From Oscillospiraceae bacterium (GTDB lineage: Bacteria; Bacillota; Clostridia; Oscillospirales; Acutalibacteraceae), in NCBI GenBank assembly GCA_902802375.1, contig CADCLS010000007.1:1-62735 (forward strand): a DNA stretch of 62,735 nt, given 5' to 3'. The position numbers were made by a program, and so were the translations under genes. Under the pieces are notes generated by a model, which worked only from the letters and a program-made list of their open reading frames with translations, made no database searches and was not told the DNA's origin. Position 1 is the stretch's first letter; each line of letters begins with the position of its first letter. Positions 8,585 to 17,616 of this stretch are shown here, piece by piece.

Positions 8585-9375
8585 TATTCGTTTTCGTCGT
8601 CAATTGTGTTGATAATAAATCCGCTCGGTTCTTCTTTCGCTTGTTCGCTTGAAGAGCTGATAACTGTATCAAAGGCATCAGCTTGCCTGATTTCGGGCTC
8701 TTCTTTTTGAACAGGAGCCGCTTCAAGGCTCTTTATGAATTCTTCTTTATCCAAAAGCTCGTCGACATTCAAATCGACCGCGGCTGCTATCTCCTCGGGA
8801 GTTGCAGGGATGCTCTCGGGCATCTTTGCAATAAGCTCAAGATGGCTCTTATACTTATCCATAATCTCAGCTTTGAAGGCGGCGGTTTCAAGCTTTAAGC
8901 GATTATAAAGCTGAATTTGTTTTTCCACGGTATTCTTAGTTGCCTCGGAAATCCTATCGCGGTTTTCCTTTGCTTCTTCTATAATCTTATCAAGCGCTTC
9001 GCGAGCAACCCTTTTACGCTCTTCGGCTTTTTTATCAAACGCATCTGAGAGCTCTTTCTCGCGTGTTTTGAAGCCATCAAGATTATTCTTCGCATCCTCA
9101 ATTATAGCCGCGCTCTTTTCCTTCGCCTCTGATACTATTCTATCGGCAAGTTTCTGTGCTTGAAGTAAAACACTTTGTATACTGCCTTCGGATGTTTTGC
9201 TATCCTCAAGCTTTGCCTCAAGCTCGTGAATTTTCGCACTCATTTCGCGCACCGTACGCTCATAATTCTCGTAATCGGATTCTACCTTATCGAGGAAAAC
9301 ATCCACCTCTTCGCGACGGTATCCGTTTACCTGTTTTGAAAAGGTTACTTCTCTTACATCCTTAGTAGTTAACAT
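8584..9375 (-). CDS. divIVA: DivIVA-domain protein
   Basis: A 263-residue protein. The N-terminal membrane-curvature-sensing region is clear (FSKQVNGYRREEVDVFLDKVE, residues about 12-32), followed by a long coiled coil (about 35-180) and an acidic tail that is probably disordered. DivIVA collects at negatively curved membrane at division sites and poles and recruits division or sporulation factors. It follows sepF, as in the ylm region of the division cluster in Firmicutes. The coiled coil is longer than in the 164-residue Bacillus protein, which is common in clostridia. Confidence 0.9.
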   Translation of the reverse strand: MLTTKDVREVTFSKQVNGYRREEVDVFLDKVESDYENYERTVREMSAKIHELEAKLEDSKTSEGSIQSVLLQAQKLADRIVSEAKEKSAAIIEDAKNNLDGFKTREKELSDAFDKKAEERKRVAREALDKIIEEAKENRDRISEATKNTVEKQIQLYNRLKLETAAFKAEIMDKYKSHLELIAKMPESIPATPEEIAAAVDLNVDELLDKEEFIKSLEAAPVQKEEPEIRQADAFDTVISSSSEQAKEEPSGFIINTIDDENE

Positions 9376-9405
9376 ATCTATCCTCCAAAACCGATTTATT
9401 TAATA

Positions 9406-9852
9406 TCAGAAATAAATCTTTCCTTCGTCAAAATCCTCAAGTGACAGCTCACCTGCAACGCCTACGCCGTGTGCCGCAATTAAAAAGGTGTTCTTTGCAA
9501 CCTTTTTCATATTGCCGCCGTTGGCATAGCAAGCGCCGCTTAAAAAGTCAACCATTCTGCGGGCAACCTCGCTTGAAGCATCCTCTAAATTCAGAACGAC
9601 CGTCTTACCGGAATTGAGGTGGTCTGCAACAGAAGGCATATCGTCAAACCTATCGGGCTTAACAAGTACAACCTGTACCTGTGAGCCTGCCTGAGCAGGT
9701 GCCGTTTTTGATTTAATAATGCGCGGTTCGCGCTTTACCGGCATTTCCTCTCTTGAAGGTTTTGCCTCATTCTCCTCACCGACAATCTCATTTTCGCCTT
9801 CGTCATCCTCCGGAATTGTCATAATGTTTTTAATGCTGTCCCAAAGTCCCAT
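9406..9852 (-). CDS. sepF: Cell division protein SepF
   Basis: SepF anchors and bundles FtsZ filaments. The N-terminal amphipathic membrane helix (MGLWDSIKNIM) is followed by an acidic linker and the SepF core from about residue 60 (VLVKPDRFDD, VVLNLEDASSEVARRMVDFLSG). The open frame begins at a GTG at 9861 inside the ribosome-binding site. The ATG at 9852, with AAGGAG eight bases before it, restores the normal N-terminus and gives about 148 residues. It lies between yggS and divIVA; the ylmG and ylmH genes often found there are absent. Confidence 0.95.
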   Translation of the reverse strand: MGLWDSIKNIMTIPEDDEGENEIVGEENEAKPSREEMPVKREPRIIKSKTAPAQAGSQVQVVLVKPDRFDDMPSVADHLNSGKTVVLNLEDASSEVARRMVDFLSGACYANGGNMKKVAKNTFLIAAHGVGVAGELSLEDFDEGKIYF

Positions 9853-9880
9853 TCTTAACACTCCTTAATTTATTAAAAAC

Positions 9881-10597
9881 TTATTTATTTGTGTAATTTC
9901 GTTTTCCGAAAAGCGCCGTGCCGAGCCTAACCATAGTAGCTCCGCACTCAATAGCGCTTTCAAAATCGTCCGACATACCCATAGATAAAATATCTATATT
10001 GCTATTATCTATTTTTTGAGCCGTGATGTCAATAAACAGTTTGCGCATAATCTCGAAAAATTTGATGTTTTCCTGAGGTGCCTCACAAACCGGCGGTATA
10101 GCCATTAGTCCACGGACGCAAATGCCTTGCATTAAAGCTATATCAGATACCGCCTGTGCGGCTGCTTCAGGCGAAAATCCGTATTTGTTATCCTCTCCGC
10201 CGACATTGATTTCCACAAGTACTTTGCTTGTAATGCCCCGTTTTATCGACTGCTTTGCTATCTCACGCGCCAAATGCAGAGAGTCAACCGAATGAATAAG
10301 CTCAACTTTACCTATTATATCCTTAACCTTATTGGTTTGCAAGTGACCGATAAAATGCTTATGTACCGGAAGGTAATACGGCTCTTTTGAGAGAAACTCC
10401 TGAACTCTGTTTTCTCCTATATACTCAATACCGCTTTTAATAGCGTGATTAATAACATCGGCGTCAACCGTCTTAGTAGCGGCAAGAAGGGTAATATCCT
10501 GAGGCTTTCTGCCGGATTTTACCGCGGCGGCGGAAATTCTTTCTTTTATTTGTCGGTAATTTTCGTCAAATATCTCAACCGATGACCTTTCCATCAT
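9881..10597 (-). CDS. yggS: PLP homeostasis protein (YggS/YlmE family)
   Basis: A 238-residue single-domain alanine-racemase-fold protein that binds pyridoxal phosphate through the lysine in LLAATKTVDADVI near residue 40. IGHLQTNK and SMGMSDDFESAIECGATMVRLG are strong family signatures. It buffers the cellular PLP pool rather than acting as a racemase. ATG codons at 10597 and 10594 are both possible starts. It overlaps the HlyD-like gene and precedes sepF, the conserved order near the division cluster. Confidence 0.93.
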   Translation of the reverse strand: MMERSSVEIFDENYRQIKERISAAAVKSGRKPQDITLLAATKTVDADVINHAIKSGIEYIGENRVQEFLSKEPYYLPVHKHFIGHLQTNKVKDIIGKVELIHSVDSLHLAREIAKQSIKRGITSKVLVEINVGGEDNKYGFSPEAAAQAVSDIALMQGICVRGLMAIPPVCEAPQENIKFFEIMRKLFIDITAQKIDNSNIDILSMGMSDDFESAIECGATMVRLGTALFGKRNYTNK

Positions 10598-11780
10598 AAA
10601 GCCCCTTCCCTTTTACTACTACTTCATCATAAAGCCTTAGCACCTTATTCTCACTAAACTGCTGTTCGCAAATTATGAAATCCTCAGTACTGTAAATCAC
10701 ATTCACCGGAACAAATTTAAGTCTCATTCCCGAAATGGTATAAACGCCGGTGACGCCGTCTACAACTCTAAGGCTCTTCTTGAGTAGCTTCAGACCCTTA
10801 TACACCTTGTTTACCACGGTTATGTTTCCGCTTCGCATAACGGCGAGGTCTCCGTTCATCTGTTGACAAGAGAATATAACTACCGCCCTGTCATCAGAAG
10901 ATGATATATTGATACATTTCACCTTAACATCAAGCTCAGGCGCAGATTTAACCGAAGTCTTTATTTTGATTTCATCGTCAACCTTATATTTAAGACTATC
11001 GCTCACGCCCATTTCCGCGGCAATATACCACTCGTAATCTGAAACGATTTTACCTATCGCATCGTCCGGCACTTTTTCGGGTTTTATACTGTTTAGGTAA
11101 TCGGGCGTATAAACCATAAGGTCAGATACACCCAGAGAATTCTCAAATCCGTCGGTTGACGAAACAAAATAACCCGATACATCAGCTACTACTCTGGCTG
11201 TTGCCGACGGTATTGAAGAATTAAGCGTTTTTAATTCTTCTTGAAGCGCCGTTTTCCTTTCGGAAAAATCAGTAAGCTCGCCGGTCAGTGCCTGACGACG
11301 GTTTATACTCATAAGAAGCTGTTCAGTCGTGTCACTCACACCGTCATAATCACCGTCGGCACAAGAACGAATTACCGCGTTCAAGGCACTGTTCACTTTA
11401 GAATTTATAAGCTCCATATCCGCCGCCTGGACATTATTGTATTCTTCGATTTGACTGATACTTTTAAGCTCATTTTCCACCGCATGCATACGACTGATTT
11501 TGCCTGAAACTGCAGGGTCTGAATAAATCTCTGCTATCGTTCCGCCTTTTGCGGCACGGGTGCCGTCAGTCGTGATATAATGGAGAGTTCCCTTGGCGGA
11601 ATTTGTTATAATCTTTTCATTTCTTATTATAATCGCCTTAGCCGAAACACCTGAGACTACCTCGAAGTACTCGGCCGGAAGTGTGGAAATAGGTTTGTAA
11701 AGCGAGGAATAAAGCTGATGCGCTACAAAGACTAATAAAAGTATTCCTAAAAAGATTTTTAGTCCCATATGCTCACGCAT
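10575..11780 (-). CDS. HlyD-like single-pass membrane protein
   Basis: A 401-residue protein with an N-terminal membrane segment (residues about 6-24) and an extracellular part. The latter contains two lipoyl/barrel-sandwich-like halves (YFEVVSGVSAKAIIIRNE and the region before residue 200) interrupted by a helical coiled-coil stretch (about 85-190), then a beta-rich C-terminus. This resembles membrane-fusion proteins, but no partner ABC or RND exporter is encoded nearby. In clostridia such proteins often sit beside yggS-sepF, hinting at a wall or division role; that is inference. GGAGG lies eight bases before the ATG at 11780, and the start overlaps miaA. Confidence 0.65.
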   Translation of the reverse strand: MREHMGLKIFLGILLLVFVAHQLYSSLYKPISTLPAEYFEVVSGVSAKAIIIRNEKIITNSAKGTLHYITTDGTRAAKGGTIAEIYSDPAVSGKISRMHAVENELKSISQIEEYNNVQAADMELINSKVNSALNAVIRSCADGDYDGVSDTTEQLLMSINRRQALTGELTDFSERKTALQEELKTLNSSIPSATARVVADVSGYFVSSTDGFENSLGVSDLMVYTPDYLNSIKPEKVPDDAIGKIVSDYEWYIAAEMGVSDSLKYKVDDEIKIKTSVKSAPELDVKVKCINISSSDDRAVVIFSCQQMNGDLAVMRSGNITVVNKVYKGLKLLKKSLRVVDGVTGVYTISGMRLKFVPVNVIYSTEDFIICEQQFSENKVLRLYDEVVVKGKGLYDGKVIG

Positions 11781-12708
11781 TTTTTTCTTCCTCCATTTTT
11801 ATTACTTCTATACACTTATTAAAAACATCATCGGTTTCATCAATATATATCCAGTTTATGCGGCCGTCTTTCCTAAACCAGGTAAGCTGGCGTTTGGCAT
11901 ACCTTCGGGTTGACTGTTTCAATAGCTCTACTGCACCCTCAAGCGTTTGTTCTCCACTAAAATAACTGAAAAACTCCTTATGCCCTATTGCCTGCGCCGC
12001 ACCGTTTTGTGACTTTTTTGAATATGCCGCACGCGCCTCTGCTAAAAGTCCTTTTTCAATCATTTTATCAACGCGTGCATTTATACGCTCGTAAAGCTTT
12101 TGGCGATTGCTGAAATCAAGTCCTATCATAACGGGTAAAAACGGCGGAGGCTGTGTCCTTGAGCGCCTGTTTTGCTCGGTTTTTGTAATCCCTGATGTTT
12201 CGTATATTTCGAGCGCGCGTATAATCCTTCGCCTATCTTTTATATTAAGGCTTTCAGCCGCATTTTCATCGATTTTACGCAGTTTCTCAAGCATTTTTTC
12301 TGCGCCTGAATTATCAAATTCTTTTTCGAGCTTTTCCCTGATAGCAATATCGGTTTTCACAGGTAAAAACCTCACATTATCTGAGAGAGCGTTTATATAA
12401 AGCCCTGTGCCGCCGGCTATTATCGGAGTTTTGCCGACTGATAAATACTTATCTATTTCATTTCGGGCACATTCGGCATAGTCTGCCACTGTATAGGTTT
12501 CGCCGTAAGGCAAAAATTCTATCATACTGTGCGGCACACCCTGCATTTCGTCGTCCGGCGCCGCAGAAGCAATATGCATATCTTTATATATCTGCATAGA
12601 ATCGGCTGAAATGACGCCCGAAGAATAATGCTTTGCAAGTTTTACTGCAAGCTCGGTTTTGCCTGATGCAGTAGGTCCCACAACAAATATAACCATAGGT
12701 TTTTTCAT
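11773..12708 (-). CDS. miaA: tRNA dimethylallyltransferase
   Basis: A 311-residue enzyme that adds a dimethylallyl group to A37 of tRNAs reading UNN codons. The P-loop GPTASGKTE is at residues 10-18, with ISADSMQIYKDM and GGTGLYINAL as further signatures. MiaB, encoded upstream in the same operon, later methylthiolates this base, so the full ms2i6A pathway is in one operon. The start overlaps the mutL stop by four bases. Confidence 0.96.
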   Translation of the reverse strand: MKKPMVIFVVGPTASGKTELAVKLAKHYSSGVISADSMQIYKDMHIASAAPDDEMQGVPHSMIEFLPYGETYTVADYAECARNEIDKYLSVGKTPIIAGGTGLYINALSDNVRFLPVKTDIAIREKLEKEFDNSGAEKMLEKLRKIDENAAESLNIKDRRRIIRALEIYETSGITKTEQNRRSRTQPPPFLPVMIGLDFSNRQKLYERINARVDKMIEKGLLAEARAAYSKKSQNGAAQAIGHKEFFSYFSGEQTLEGAVELLKQSTRRYAKRQLTWFRKDGRINWIYIDETDDVFNKCIEVIKMEEEKNA

Positions 12709-14549
12709 TGTATTCTACCAAACCGCTTTTCAAGCTCACTGCGTTTCATTTCAAAGGCTACAGGTCTGCCATGAGGACAGTAAAATACATCCTTACTCGA
12801 AAGCACTTCATTTGCAAGACTTAAAAGCTCTTCGCGCGATGAAATATATCCTGCCTTCGTTGCGGCTTTACAGGCAACCGTGTGAAGTATATCGTCGATA
12901 AGCGAAAGCTCTTTACCGCCGAAGGCAAGCTTTTCCGCCGCTTCAATTACTATATCAGATACATCCTCATTTTTAAGTGCCGCAGGGACAGCGCGTACTA
13001 TCACCGTCTCATTCCCGAAATCTTCAAGCTCTATTCCCGCTTTAAGAAGCGTCCCCTCGTTTTCAAGTACTGCGGAATACTGCCTTGCCGACATTTTTAC
13101 AGTGACGGGAGATAAAAGCTGTTGACTTTCGATTTGGGTTTCGTTTTTTAAGCGGTTGAAAATAATACGCTCGTGACAAGCGTGTTTATCAAGAATAAAA
13201 ACGCTCTCCCCTTTTTGCACTATTATATAGGTCTTAAACGCTTCGCCTATAAGAATTACGCCCTCTGTTATAGGGTTTTCTTCAATAGGTGTTACCGCAT
13301 TTTCTTTTATCTCAGGTTTAGTATATCGAGGAGTAAAATCAGACTTTTTCTCAAATCTGCTTTCTCTGTTCTGAACTTCTTTTACAAATTCTTTTCTTAA
13401 AAAGAAAGGTATATTATCTTCGTTTAATCTTGTATTTTTAAGCGGTTCTTTTTTAGTAGGTGTATCCAACTCCGCCGACATCTGCTTAAATCGGTTTGTA
13501 TCCATATTAGCAAAGAATTCGCTTTTCTTTTCATTATTGATTGTGAACTGAGGTCGTTCATCCGAGGTAAGAATCGCGCTCTTGACGGCGGCGTATACCG
13601 CAGAAAAAACCGCCTTTTCATCGGCAAAACGAACTTCTGTTTTCGCCGGATGAACATTAACATCAACCTGATCATACGGCATATCCAAAAACAAAACAAA
13701 CGCCGGAAATTTACCAACCATAACACTGTTTTTATATGCCTGCTCAGCCGCCGCAATAACGGTTTTGGAAATTACAAGGCGGCGGTTAAGGTATATATAC
13801 TGGCCGTTTCTGGACGCTCTGCAAGCAAACGGTGCCGAGCAAAATCCCGTAACCCTAATCACTGTGTTATCGCCTTTTACCTGGAGCAAATTATTTGTAA
13901 ACTCCCTGCCTAAAACGCTGTATATCGTAGATTTAAGGTCCCCGACGGCAGGGCTTACAAAAATCTGCTTACCGTCGCGTATAAACTTAAAAGACACATC
14001 GGGATTTGATATAGCCGCACGCTCAACAACCGCCGCTACCGCCGCACCCTCGGTAGAGTCCTTTTTAAGAAATTTCATTCTTGCCGGTGTATTATAGAAA
14101 ATATCCCTGACGATTATAGTAGTGCCTTTAGGGCAACCGGACTCTTCGAATAAAGTTTCTTTTCCTCCCTCGATACAATAGTGACTTCCGTATTCTTCAT
14201 CCTCGGCGTGAGTGAGCATCTCTACCCGTGATACTGCCGCCGTAGCCGCAAGAGCCTCACCTCTGAAACCTAAGGTGCTTATTTTGTCAAGGTCTGCTTT
14301 GGATTTTATTTTGCTTGTGGCATGACGGAGGAATGCCGTTTTTACATCCGCTGCCGATATACCGCAACCGTCATCCGTTATGCGGATATAAGTAATGCCG
14401 CCCCGTTCTATTTCAACGGTAATGCGTTTGGCGCCCGCGTCAAGCGAGTTTTCTATCATTTCCTTTATGGCGGAAGCCGGTCTTTCCACTACTTCGCCTG
14501 CGGCGATAAGCTCGGAAAGCTCCTGAGAAAGCACATTAATATGCGGCAT
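12705..14549 (-). CDS. mutL: DNA mismatch repair protein MutL
   Basis: A 614-residue MutL. The GHKL ATPase motifs are complete (EMIENSLDAGA, DDGCGI, GFRGEAL). A flexible linker follows at about 330-430, then the C-terminal endonuclease domain with ACKAATKAG and CPHGRP motifs. The metal-binding endonuclease motif is usually DQHAxxExxxxE; here it reads DKHACHERIIFN, so the last glutamate is replaced by asparagine, although the key aspartate, histidine and first glutamate remain. It is downstream of mutS with a 19-base gap. There is no MutH in such bacteria, so MutL is expected to nick DNA itself. Confidence 0.97.
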   Translation of the reverse strand: MPHINVLSQELSELIAAGEVVERPASAIKEMIENSLDAGAKRITVEIERGGITYIRITDDGCGISAADVKTAFLRHATSKIKSKADLDKISTLGFRGEALAATAAVSRVEMLTHAEDEEYGSHYCIEGGKETLFEESGCPKGTTIIVRDIFYNTPARMKFLKKDSTEGAAVAAVVERAAISNPDVSFKFIRDGKQIFVSPAVGDLKSTIYSVLGREFTNNLLQVKGDNTVIRVTGFCSAPFACRASRNGQYIYLNRRLVISKTVIAAAEQAYKNSVMVGKFPAFVLFLDMPYDQVDVNVHPAKTEVRFADEKAVFSAVYAAVKSAILTSDERPQFTINNEKKSEFFANMDTNRFKQMSAELDTPTKKEPLKNTRLNEDNIPFFLRKEFVKEVQNRESRFEKKSDFTPRYTKPEIKENAVTPIEENPITEGVILIGEAFKTYIIVQKGESVFILDKHACHERIIFNRLKNETQIESQQLLSPVTVKMSARQYSAVLENEGTLLKAGIELEDFGNETVIVRAVPAALKNEDVSDIVIEAAEKLAFGGKELSLIDDILHTVACKAATKAGYISSREELLSLANEVLSSKDVFYCPHGRPVAFEMKRSELEKRFGRIQ

Positions 14550-14568
14550 TTTAACCCTCCTTTTTTCG

Positions 14569-17166
14569 TTATACCGATTTTGCTTTTTTCACAATATCAA
14601 ACAATAAGCTCATAGCCTCAATAGGCGTAAGAGTGTTTACATCAATAGCTTTTAATTCGTCAAGTATTTCTGTGGCGCAGGCGTTCTCAAGGGATATTTG
14701 TGAGCTTCCCTCTTTTACAACCTTATATGTGACCACACCGTTTTCAACAGTGGTTTTAAGTATATCTTTTGCACGCTTAATAACGGTATCAGGTATGCCG
14801 CCGAGTTTTGCTACTTCTATACCGTAGCTGTCATCCGCTCCTCCGGGTACTATACGGCGTAAAAAGATAATATCGTCACCGCGTTTTTTTACCGCGATGT
14901 TATAATTCTTAATGCCATCAAACTCATTTTCCATTTCTGTAAGCTCATGGTAATGAGTGGCAAAAAGGGATTTAGCACCAAGGGCTTTTTTATCGTTTAC
15001 AAATTCGAGTACAGCTCTTGCTATTGCCATACCGTCAAAGGTGGATGTACCTCTGCCTATTTCGTCAAAGATTATAAGACTTTTCTTTGTGGCGCTTTTT
15101 AGTATCTCTGCTACCTCGGTCATTTCCACCATAAATGTTGACTGACCGGACGACAGGTCGTCCGACGCGCCGACACGGGTATAAACCGCGTCTACCACGC
15201 CTATCTGCGCCCTCTTTGCAGGTACAAATGAGCCTATCTGTGCCATAAGCGTGATAAGCGCTACCTGCCTCATATATGTAGATTTACCCGCCATATTAGG
15301 ACCGGTAATAATCGCCGAACGGTCGGTAGTGTTATTAAGAAAAGTATCATTTGCAACAAACGGGAAATTGATATGCTTTTCAACTACCGGGTGTCTGCCG
15401 TCCTCAATTCTTATTGTGTCAGAAGCGTCAACAAGAGGTCTGCAATAATCGTTTTCTTCAGCTACTTGAGCGAGAGAGCACAAAACATCAAGCTTTGCAA
15501 TGGCCGCGGCAGTTCGTCTTACAACCGCATCCCTCGCCGCTACCTGCTCTCTGATACTATTGTACATTTCATATTCGATTGCATAGTCGCGGTCCTTGGC
15601 GTTAAGCAATCTGTTTTCAAGCTCTTTCAGTTCTTCTGTAACAAACCTCTCGGCTCCTACTAAGGTCTGCCGTCTTATATATTCCTCCGGCACTCTATCG
15701 AGGAATGAATTTGTAACCTCTATATAATAACCGAAAACTCGGTTATATCTCACACGGAGGGTTTTAATGCCTGTCCTTTCTCGCTCGCGAGACTCGATAT
15801 CCTTTATCCTCGCGCTTCCGCCCTTCATATCCTCGCGAAGCTCATCCACTTCACTGCTGTACCCTTTAAGTATAATGCCGCCCTCGCGAACCATATTAGA
15901 AGCTTCTGGGTCTATTGCGGCGTCTATCAGCGAAACGATATCCTCTAATGTATCAATATCATCTCTTATTGACACAAGCAACTTACTTTTAACACTCTCA
16001 AGCGCCGATTTTATAAGAGGAAACATACGCGCAGTGTTTGCAATGTTTATAAGGTCCTTAGGTCCTGCCGTGGAATATACAACGCGCGTCATTGTGCGGT
16101 CTACATCATGAACGCTCGACATATACTCTCTTAGTTCTCCTCTGAGAATACTTTGAGATAAAAGCTCCTCTATCGCATTCTGCCTTTTTGCAATCTCCGA
16201 AATGGAAATAAGCGGCTGTAAAATAACACCCTTAAGGAGTCTTTTACCCATAGCAGTTTTGGTTTTATCAAGAACGCTAAGCAGCGACCCCCTTCTCGAC
16301 GACGAGCGCATAGTTGATATTAGCTCAAGGTTTCGTGTAGCGGTCATATCAAGGCGCATATACTCTTTATCACCGTAAATATCAACGCTTTTAACGGTGA
16401 TTTCACTGCCTTTGCCGTTTTCTTTTATGTATTGCAGCGTGGCCCCTAAGGCGCTTTGCATAGCGCTGTTTGATTTTATTCCCAAATTTTCAGGGCTCAC
16501 TACACCGAAGTTTTCACAAATAATGTTCTGCGTCGAATAATCTGAAAACTGCCCTTCTTGCCGCACAGTTACAGAGCCTTCGAATTTCACCCTTAAAAAC
16601 TCCGAAAGCTTTGCCTGCATTTTCTCGGTGAGCAGAAGCTCTTTGGGCGTAAACCGCATAAGCTCGCTTTCGGCTCTGAAAATCGCGTCACTTCCTGAAA
16701 CCTCGGTAAGCTTACAGTCACCCGTTGAGGCGTCCGCAAAACAGATACCTATTCCTGTATCATTTTCAAAAACACATGCAAGATAGTTGTTGCTTCCTTC
16801 TTCAAGCATATCGCCGTCAATAACCGTGCCGGGTGTGATTATCCGAACCACATCGCGCCGAACAAGCTTTTTAGCCTTACCGGGGTCCTCCGTTTGCTCA
16901 CAGACCGCAACCTTATATCCACGCTCCACAAGTCGCGCAATATAAGCCTCACAGCTATGGTACGGCACGCCGCACATCGGCGCCCTTTCTTCCATTCCGC
17001 AATCCTTGCCTGTGAGGGTTAAATCAAGCTCCTTTGACGCGGTAATTGCATCGTCAAAAAACATCTCATAGAAGTCACCGAGCCTGAAAAACAGAATTGC
17101 ATCGGCATTTGCTTCTTTAATTTGCATATACTGCTGCATCATCGGCGATAATTCCGATACAACCAT
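14569..17166 (-). CDS. mutS: DNA mismatch repair protein MutS
   Basis: An 865-residue protein of normal length. The N-terminal mismatch-binding domain has the Phe-x-Glu motif (FYEMF near residue 31, after FFRLGD). Connector, lever and clamp domains follow. The ABC-type ATPase in the last third has Walker A GPNMAGKST, the Walker B DEIGRGT region and the ATHYHEL segment. It recognises mismatches and recruits MutL, the next gene. The order miaB-ylbF-mutS-mutL-miaA is typical of clostridia. Confidence 0.97.
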   Translation of the reverse strand: MVVSELSPMMQQYMQIKEANADAILFFRLGDFYEMFFDDAITASKELDLTLTGKDCGMEERAPMCGVPYHSCEAYIARLVERGYKVAVCEQTEDPGKAKKLVRRDVVRIITPGTVIDGDMLEEGSNNYLACVFENDTGIGICFADASTGDCKLTEVSGSDAIFRAESELMRFTPKELLLTEKMQAKLSEFLRVKFEGSVTVRQEGQFSDYSTQNIICENFGVVSPENLGIKSNSAMQSALGATLQYIKENGKGSEITVKSVDIYGDKEYMRLDMTATRNLELISTMRSSSRRGSLLSVLDKTKTAMGKRLLKGVILQPLISISEIAKRQNAIEELLSQSILRGELREYMSSVHDVDRTMTRVVYSTAGPKDLINIANTARMFPLIKSALESVKSKLLVSIRDDIDTLEDIVSLIDAAIDPEASNMVREGGIILKGYSSEVDELREDMKGGSARIKDIESRERERTGIKTLRVRYNRVFGYYIEVTNSFLDRVPEEYIRRQTLVGAERFVTEELKELENRLLNAKDRDYAIEYEMYNSIREQVAARDAVVRRTAAAIAKLDVLCSLAQVAEENDYCRPLVDASDTIRIEDGRHPVVEKHINFPFVANDTFLNNTTDRSAIITGPNMAGKSTYMRQVALITLMAQIGSFVPAKRAQIGVVDAVYTRVGASDDLSSGQSTFMVEMTEVAEILKSATKKSLIIFDEIGRGTSTFDGMAIARAVLEFVNDKKALGAKSLFATHYHELTEMENEFDGIKNYNIAVKKRGDDIIFLRRIVPGGADDSYGIEVAKLGGIPDTVIKRAKDILKTTVENGVVTYKVVKEGSSQISLENACATEILDELKAIDVNTLTPIEAMSLLFDIVKKAKSV

Positions 17167-17193
17167 AGGAATCCCCCTTAAATGTAAATTTTA

Positions 17194-17601
17194 TCAGTGA
17201 CAGCCTCCACAGCTATCGCAAGAGCCTGAGCAGGAATGCGTTTGTGGCTCGACTGTTTTCGGGTCTGCGCCGTCAACGCACTGCATAATAACACTGTTCA
17301 CATCGTTAAGAAGACTGTCAAGGTCAGCCTTTGAGGAGTTATATTCCACCATACTGTCCTTAGACATAATATCGGTATAAACACGGCGTAGCTCTTCGTT
17401 TAATTCCTGAACCTTTGCTTCATCTCTTGTTTCAGCCGTCATAACCTCGTCAAGGTTCATTCTGACCATATTAAATTTGCCGATAAGCTCTTGGAGCTCT
17501 GCGTCCTTATCATTTGCGAGCTTTGCTTTTGCATAGCGCAGAAAACGCTCGTCTTCCTGAATAGACTCACCTAAATTTCTTACTGCATCAAGTACTGTCA
17601 T
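17194..17601 (-). CDS. YlbF/YmcA-family protein with cysteine-rich tail
   Basis: A 135-residue helical protein of the YlbF/YmcA family. In Bacillus these form, with YaaT, an iron-sulphur-containing complex that influences RNase Y, sporulation and competence. Residues 1-110 are the helical domain. The last 15 residues hold a dense cysteine cluster (CSGSCDSCGGCH) with five cysteines... counted within that motif as Cys-x3-Cys-x2-Cys-x2-Cys, plus a final histidine, likely metal or Fe-S ligands. A YaaT homologue is not visible in this window. It lies between miaB and mutS, a conserved position. Confidence 0.82.
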   Translation of the reverse strand: MTVLDAVRNLGESIQEDERFLRYAKAKLANDKDAELQELIGKFNMVRMNLDEVMTAETRDEAKVQELNEELRRVYTDIMSKDSMVEYNSSKADLDSLLNDVNSVIMQCVDGADPKTVEPQTHSCSGSCDSCGGCH

Positions 17602-17616
17602 TTTTATTCCTCTTTT

